Shown one piece after another: positions 52,701 through 61,700 of a stretch of 64,000 bases of DNA. This DNA is from Margaritifera margaritifera (lineage: Eukaryota; Mollusca; Bivalvia; Unionida; Margaritiferidae). The translations under genes were made by a program, and so were the position numbers. The stretch is from positions 1,312,501 through 1,376,500 of the forward strand of contig JAQPZY010001628.1 of assembly GCA_029931535.1 (NCBI GenBank). The letters are read 5' to 3'. Each line of letters begins with the position of its first letter. Positions within the stretch are counted from its first letter, which is position 1. The notes under the pieces were generated by a model. It was not told the DNA's origin and did no database searches. It saw nothing but the letters and a program-made list of their open reading frames with translations.

Positions 52701-55700
52701 GATAACAAACTTGTGGTAACAGATGGCTGGACGACAGACAACAGACCATCCCATAAGCTCTTCTGGTCTATCACTAGTAGATCTAAAAACTCATGTTCAA
52801 AACATTTTATGCCATAAAATAAAGATATTTTTTCACAATTTTGTCAATCTTATTTGGAATATAGATGCCCCACTAAATTTATTTTAATAATTCCACAAAA
52901 TCACGAATGGTTGGCATCTCTAAATTTGCTCTCCTCAGCCTGTTAGAAACTACATAGTGCAAGTTCCTTTCTCAATTATGTAATGTAAAAATAACTTACC
53001 CCGATTGCACATCCCCCATTTCTTTCAGATCTTCTGCTTTGGCATGTTTTTTCCCTAAAACAAGAACAAGGATTTATTCCTGAATTCTTTTCTGTATTAT
53101 CAAAGCTCTAGCTATTTTCCAGCATCATACATAGTAAAATCTAATTAAAAAAATGCTGGAGGCCCATATATTTGGTTCAAGTGTTTGGTAGTTGCAAGTT
53201 TTTGAGGTTGCAAACAAGAGAACGCTTTACACTGAGAATGATTGAGTCATTTGCATGATGCAGAGTATTTGAATAACTGACTGAGTCATCTGCATGATGA
53301 GGGTATTTGAATGAGAGTTGTTTCCTACTTACACTGAGACTGAGTCATTTGCATGATGAATATTATCTGAATGACTGATTGAGTCATTTGCATGATGAGG
53401 AGTATTTGAATGACTGATGTTTGCTAATTTAGTCATTGACATGATACAAAGTATTTGAATGACTGATGTTTGGTAAATAATCTTAAGTTATAGTTTTCAT
53501 GCATCTTTCTTTTATGTTAAAAAAATTGCAATAGAAACACTGAAGGAAATGGTCTTCCATTACTTCATCAAGCAAAATGTGACATTTATGTGTATAAGTT
53601 ATGAATCCTAATTTACAAATAAGAGAGAGTGAGTGAGAGAGAATATTACATTCTGCATCTGCCTTTGCCATCCTATTTTCCTCTTCCACCAGGTAGCTCT
53701 GTAAATTTTTCAATGTCTGAAAATACCAGATTTTATTTAAAATTTAGCACGGATGAAAGCAAGAAAATTCAAACTATAAAATGTGAGCTTTACCACTTAC
53801 ATTTCCCTAACAAAGGTGAAATGTGACCCATTTCTTAATGGTATAGACTAAAAAAGCATGCCTTTTCTTCTATGTCTACATGGTTAGTGTTCCTGTGGGA
53901 ACTTGCTAACTCAGTTCCGACTTGACTTAAAAGTTCTACAAGTACCAAGTTGACATTTTAAAACCAAATCCAATTTCTTTTACAGCAAATACAAAGAGAC
54001 CTTTTGAATATATGTTTAAATGTTCAAGATTTCTACTGATAAATTTCTCAATGAAGTGCAATCAAAACATTGCAGTAAGGTGGAAAGGTCCACAAACTCA
54101 CTCTTCCTGTCAAACTAATTTCGAATATCTCATGGAGGGGTGGGACTGGCATTAAATCACCACCAATTTCACCAAACTGTACACAGTATACAGCATTTGT
54201 ACAGTCTATTTAGTAATTATTCTTTGCCATAACAATTTGCCAAATGCATTTTGTTTTCACCAGACCAATACATTTTTCTGAAAATGTGAAGTTTGCTAAT
54301 GGAAAATATCTTCCATGCATGTTAAAGTTTTAATGAGCACTAAACTTGTAACCCATTTAACACTAAGTGTTACCTTTTCTCAGGAATTTATAATATAATT
54401 TTTGTAAAGTTTTGGATTATATTTGCAATTCTTAGCATGCTCAATTTGTGAAGCACAGGACATTATACTAATCCACACTGTACATATAATTCCTGCAAGA
54501 AACAGTTTTCACACACTCACCTGTATCTTCAACTTCATAGGAACCTCTGGATGAGTAAGATATTCACTATAGATATCCTTCATCACTTTCCTCAACATGA
54601 AATCATAATGCCTTACAGCCATAAACCCTGAAAAAAAGCACACAAGCCTAACAGATGAATGCATACACACAAGAACACAGACATATTCAAGTTTACTGTA
54701 TTGCTTATCTATAGTAATGTACATATTGGCAAATAGACAAAAACAACCCAAAATATTCAGAAATGCATTAAATAGCTTGTCTTCAGTTTGTTTGTTACAC
54801 GACTGTGGTAATGTGCCTGGACTGAGCTGTCTGCGGGACATATGTTTGCACTTTTGTCCCCCTATAATGATTTAATTACGAAGATTTGTAAAATTTTAAA
54901 AGAAATGGGGTGGAATGGGGCTCTGTCATATGGCTTTTTCAAGGCACAACACAGCCAGTGTACTGCCAAGCGAATTAGGAATTCCCTGTACAGTCACTCT
55001 TATCACAAGGCCATATCAACTTAATAACCACTTGTATCCTACTAGTTGATAATGGCAGCATATCTTCAGATAACACTTTTACTCACTACTAGATATACAT
55101 ATCTCACCATTGTTAACACAGCCAATACAAAAAACATGACATGAAGTTACCACTGAATGAAATTACTTGTGATTAGAGGATGCCAGAGTGTCCTCTTATT
55201 AAAAGAAGGTTGTTTTTTTACATATGGGTATTTTCAGGCTAATTTTATTTTCTTAAGTAAAAGAGTACTTCTTTGTTGAACTGTTTTTCTCATGTTCATG
55301 AAGGTACACTATGTAATATCAGAATGGTATACAAGGCAAGAATACTGTAAAAAAAAAATGGTGTACCCAAAAACTGGACTGTCTGCATGGCAAAGTTATG
55401 TTATAATAACAGAATAGTGTACCTGTGTCACATGATGTAAGAGACGCAGTATACACAAAAAAAAATTTAAATTTTTTTTATCAATGTCCTCTTTCTGCTT
55501 CCTGCGCATGCATACTGGGGTGGGGGGTGAGGGTAGGCGGTAGGGGTGGGGCTGGGGAAGGGGGTTGGTGGAAACAAAGAAAGCAGCAGTTTTAATGCAA
55601 AATGTATGCACTAAAAGGAAATTATATAATTTGCTTCAAACATATTGATCTTATTTGCTTCATGCATATCCTTCTTCAGTCAGAGAAATTTAACAATGTC

Positions 55701-58700
55701 TGCATAAATACATCAGACACTTTAAGGTAGGCTCAAATTAGATTTGTACAAATTTTCATTATTAATGTTAGCAGCTAAAATTAGAGGTGACACTTCAATA
55801 AGCAGTTTTACACATTTTCATAAATTTTACTTTGAATTTATGTTTTATCTGTCAGATTCAAAATGTCGAAAAATCATGAAATAAAAATTGTGTTTAATAT
55901 AAAAAGGTTGAAAATCATGCTGAAAGAAGGACAAGTTTAGATGTATGTACAAGTTTTCCCATCTAAAAATAGAACATGACTATCAATAATACGTTCACAT
56001 GATGCCTAAATGTGAAGTTGCAGATGCGACTAGCGGGTAGACCTCAAGAAGCTTTCACATAATTTCTATGGTAATAGAAGACTATTTACTGCTGTCACCG
56101 ATGGGATACAATTGTTTTAATGCACGATAATGTATTTTTCAAGGAGTAAAGCAGTTTTGATCCACAATTTTTAGAGCAATAGATAAAGCAAGTTGTTTGT
56201 TGTGTAATGGGATTGTGGGGGTCATTCAATATGTTAGTGAATTAAAGTATATGCTGTAACATTATCTCTCTCACTGATATTGATGTTAGATATATAGAGT
56301 GATCATAACTGCTTTGGCTAAGTATACCAGACATTCTTTATCACTTGTGGCTCAGTTTCCTAGACATTGTTGCATGTATGGTCATGCAATTTCATGTGTA
56401 CATTCACATTTATCACTAATGTTAATACCCATAAAAAGTAAATTGTGCTTGTAATGACCTACTTTTCTTGCTAAAATGGCTATGCAAGTTTTTGTATTAT
56501 GAACTATACAGCCAAAGCAGGCAAGATATCATAGAACATTATTTCCCGCTGGTCCAGTCTTAGCTCAGACCTTCACATTTTTATCTAATTATACGTATGA
56601 ATGAAGAGAAAAATGTTTCATCTGGTTTGAATTTATATTTCAAGCAAATATTTCACTCGAGTCCTCTTTCTAAAGTACCAATTCTGTTCTTGTATTCATA
56701 ACAATTTGAAATATATGCTACAATCCCATAGAGAGAACATAGGATCCAAAAAGTGGATAAACATCCACTCTGAATTACAGCACACAACATACCTCTTGGC
56801 ATCACTAAATTAAGTATATTTTGCACAATATTTTAATGCTTCATTATTCTTCTACTTGTATGATTAATTTCAATGGAACTGAAAGCTGTATTCCCTTGCA
56901 CAAATTCAATAAGAGTCCCTTGAAGGGAATGAAGCTCTACTGGGTGAAAAGAATTTCCAGAAATTCAAGATAAGACCCTTTCTTCCTTTTAACTGTGGAG
57001 TGTTGAAACCATCTCTGATGTTCTTCAGCAATAACAAGATTTTCACATTAGCTGCTGTGATGGACATATTTTCATTTAGAACAAAAAAGACATCATTATA
57101 AGTCTTTTGGTGAAAACCCCATGTCATAATGATCATCCATTCATTGGGAGTAGTGACAACAAGATTTTCAAGACAGCCATTGTGGCAGCTGTATTAGATG
57201 TACAACTGGCACCATTTTCATTTAGGACCAACTAGGTAATGTAAAAAGTCAATTGGTGAAAACCCCATGTTGATATAACCATGAATTTGGGAGGAATAGA
57301 CATAACAGTATTTTCAGGATAGCCACCATGGTGGCCATGCTGAGGGTCAGTCATTTTCATTTAGGACCAAATAGACACAATAAGAATTGTTTTGCTGAAA
57401 ACCCCATGTCAAAATGTCTTTTCATTAAAGAGAAGTAGCAAAAACAAAATTTTCAAGATGGCCACATACTGGACGTCAGATCAGCACCATTTTAATTTAG
57501 GATCAAGAAAACATTATAAGAAGTCTTTTAGTGAAAACCCCATGCTGTTATGACCATTCAATTAGGAGAAGTAGTGATAAGATTTTCAAGCTGGCCACTG
57601 TGGCAGCCATATTAGACATCTGATTGGCACCATTTCCATTTAAGATTAACCAGACATCATAAGAAGTCTTTTGGTGAAAACACCATGTTAATATGCTTTT
57701 CCATTCAGTGGGAATAATGAAAACAAGATTTTCAAGATAGCCACTGTGGTGGCCATATTGGACATCAGATCAGCACCATTTTCATCTAGGACCAACTAGA
57801 CATCATAAGAAGTCTTTTAATGAAAACACCATGTTGATATGACCATCCATTCAGGAGGAGTAGCGATAATAAGATTTTCAAGATGGCCATGGTGGTGGCC
57901 ATATTGGATGTCCGAGCAGCACCATTTTCATTTAGGACTAACTAGACCATGGGATGAATGTATGTGTAAAGTTTCAAGGCAATCCTCTAAGTAGTTTAGG
58001 AGAAGTAGCAATAACAAACTTGTGCTAATGGACGGATGGACGACAGACCATCCCATAAGCTCTTCTGGTCTATGACCAGTAGAGTTAAAAATTAGAGAAC
58101 AGCATCACATGATAGTATGGCTCTCCAAAGGAATAGCAGGTAAAATATTTGTAACAAAGGTCAAAAAAAAAAAGTGCAATCTGAACCAGGACCTGAAATG
58201 TAAGGCAGACAACTGATCATTTAAACAAGTTGGTGTTTCCCAGTACACTGTTCATTGCACATTTGCATCAGAATGTCAAAAAACCAGCAGCAAGGCAACC
58301 ATAGCACATGCGACACTTCACAGCAAACCCAGAATTAACTCCAGGGTTGGCAAAGCAAAGTGTATAGAGCATGTACTCTTGATGTCCAAGTCTATTAGAT
58401 GACCCTAAACTTAATCTACATATAAATGTGTAATAGACCCAATAAAAAATTATGGCAATCATATGAACATGGTATTTACAGCTTAGGGAAAGTGAGTCTC
58501 ATTATCCAAAGCCCCATGTTGCCAAGTGTAAAAAATACTATTTATAGTAGTCCACAAGACATGGGTTTCTTGAATACTAAACAAGCTAAACTTGATGATC
58601 TGGGTGAATTTGGGTCCACTGTTTTATTTAGTTAGGCACTGCAAAAGACATGCTTGTAATCTTAGCTAAAAAATCGATTTTGGCAAGGAATGCAGCTTTA

Positions 58701-61700
58701 GAAGTTTATACAGGTGTAATGAAAGTATCTGTTATAATCTTGTACCTACTATGTGGCATAATTGCATTGCCACTGTTATCGTGAAAGCACAAGTACAAAC
58801 TGTGAAAGACACTAATGTCACTGTGCTGAACTGATCTGACTGTGGTGAACAATGACTTACCTAACCCTGATAAAGCTTTGTACCTGACCTCTTCATCTTC
58901 ATGATTTAAGAAATAAAGCATGACATCAAATACTCTGTCTCGCACACACATCTGAAAGTTTTAAAGATTTTCTGTCAAGATTTTGGTTCAATTTTATATC
59001 TTCATATTATTAAGAAATAAATAAATGAAATAAAATAATGCATGGCAATCCATAACAGAATTCATAAAACTATTAAAATAAAAAATCCACATAAAGGTCT
59101 ACAAGATTTAATAAATGGATAAGCAATTAAAACCCACATATGGTAACCACAGAGGCAGAATCTCGTCGAGTTTATATTGTAAAAATCAAACTCCATCTTT
59201 GGTTTATCTGCATGGCAAGGGACAATTACTATTAAAAGGGGCATAGAAATTATGTTGCTTAACATATACTAGAAGCATTGAAACATTACTTTATACTGTG
59301 TATGGTGAAATGAAAAAGTCTATCATAACAGTTGCTGACCTATCCATGCCGTAGTCTTGACAGTAGGTAGCATGTCTAAGCAGTCCACTTACCTTTGCTT
59401 CTCCCATTTCCTTTGAATCAAAGTCAAAATGCTTGCACAGAAGCCCAACAGTGTATAGGGACCTGAGTAGAGTGGGCTTTCTGGTCTTCAACAAGGGACT
59501 ATCTGGATTTTCTTTGTGATCTGCCATCATCTTAGCTAGCACACCTGCAAAAAAAAGGAAAAAAGGAAAACAAGAATGAGAGCAGGGGTTAAAAAATATC
59601 GGAAACAAACCAGTTGCCCAGTCTAAATATTTTTATTTTTGTAGCTACAGCTTAGTGCCATATATGAAGGCTTGAACACCACAATGAAATTTGCTTATGT
59701 AAACTTCCAACAACCTGCACATTGATTTCAATGTAAACACTTAGCATTGAATACACTGTTACATTATTAGTCAATTATTCCATCACATGCTGGTATATTT
59801 TTGGAGTAGTATCATCTGTTTCATCACTGGTGAAGGGTAAAGAACATGGCACAATCACAGAAGGAATTGAGTAGTAGGTGCAAAAATGCAATAGTTTTTT
59901 TTGCATGAATCTGGAGTTTGACAATCATATAAACCAAATATTGAATATTCCTAAGTCTACAGTTTGCCATGCGATCAAACTATTTCAAAAAAGAGGTAAT
60001 GTGAAAAGCATGCTATGGAAGGGTCAACAAAACAATTCATGAAAGCGTGATGTTTGGAATTTAAATTGGTATGTAAAACTAAACTGATGGAGAATTTTGA
60101 ACATATTTTAAAAATGTTAATCTAAATAACTCGTTATCTTTAAGTTTATCAAAGACATGTTGCTGGGAAAAAAATAAAAATTCAAGAAATCTGCAGCAGA
60201 AATCATGTAGCATGGTGTAGAAACAAGCTACATTGCGGTGTAGATAATCATTGGAATCAGGTGATATTAAGTGATGAATCTACGCTTGATATCGGAAAAT
60301 ATAACAAGATTTTCATGAGGAGTGTCAGTGAAGACTGGACCACACAACGTTTGCCAGCTGCCCCCACCACCAAGTTTAGCACAATGATTTGGTGATGTGT
60401 AACATTTCATGGTATAGGAACAATTTTAGTTATAACTGGTAAAATGAATGCCCAAAAGAATGTAGAAGCGCTTGATGACCATCTCTGACCTGAAATTGCA
60501 TGCCACTGCCCACAAATCGGTACATATTCCAGAAGGACAATGCACCTGCACCTAAAGCCCACATAGTTCAGCAGTACAAACATGAAAATCAACATAAATG
60601 TGATGGGCCCAAAGCTCAGATTTAAACAGCATAAAAAATGTGTCACATAGACTCAAATATGTAAACTGCAAACTTATGCAGAAAGACTCGGGTCAAACCA
60701 AGACCCAAACTTTGCTGCCTTTAAATTATATGCAGAATCTGTATAACTCAAGATGTCTGAGAAAAGTACTCAAATTAAAGGATTATATCACAAAGTATTA
60801 AGATAGGTAATTTCAATTGTTAGACTGAAAAAGAATTGTGAATGCAATCTTATTATCACAGTATGTGCTAAAATGTTATAAAGTCAAGCTTTCATATATG
60901 GTACTAAGCTGTATATGAAGTTATAATATATTCATTTTTTCCTTCATTAACCTAACATTGTCAGAATCGTGCAGTATATCTCCATACTGCACTGCTTCAT
61001 ACTAAATGACGTGTCTAAAATTAATTACTGTTTTCAATATTGCAATTTTAAATAATCCCCTAATGTGTGAGTGATGATGTTGGAATTTTACATCAAAGAG
61101 CACTATTGTTGGTGACACACGTTAGCCTCATGAAAAGGCAATGTTGTGAAAGATTAGTTACTCTTTTAGGGAGATGAAACGGGTTCATGTTTAAATCACT
61201 ATTAGATATAACAAGAGTCCTTTGAAGGGACTGATGCTTTACTGGGCAAAAAGAATTTCCAGGAATTCAATATAAGACCATTTCTTCCTTATAACTGTCA
61301 AATGTTGAAACCATCTCTGATATTCTTCCGCAATAACAAGATTTACACATTAGCTACTGTGGTACATATATTAGATGTCAGCTTGGCACCATTTTCATTT
61401 AGGACAAAGCAGACATCATTAGAAGTCTTCTGGTGAAAACCCCATGTCATAACGATCATCCATTCAGGGGAAGTAGTGAAAACAAGATTTTTTAAGACTG
61501 TCATCATGGCTGCCGTATTGGATGTACAATTAGCACTATTTTCATTTAGGACTTAGTGAAAAACCCTGTCATAATATCATCTATTCAGGGGGAGCAGTGA
61601 CAACAAGATTTTTAAGACAGTGGTCATAGCAGCCGTATTGGGTACATGACTGGCACCATATTGGTTTAGGACCAACTAGGTATCATAAGAAGTCTACTGG

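Larger units (their letters stand above)
50171..52922. mobile_element. Candidate hAT-like element with nested insertions
   Basis: AAAGATGCCAACCCA at 50172 and GGTTGGCATCTCT at 52911-52922 are inverted ends like those at 36767-37378. The interior holds the 24700 paralog, a family 2 copy and pearl-like copy 5. Pairing of these two ends as one element is inferred. Confidence 0.4.

Noticed and set aside
58268..58462. Minus-strand frame upstream of exon D as a missing NIPBL exon
   Set aside because: It has no match to NIPBL, and exons C and D already join in phase.
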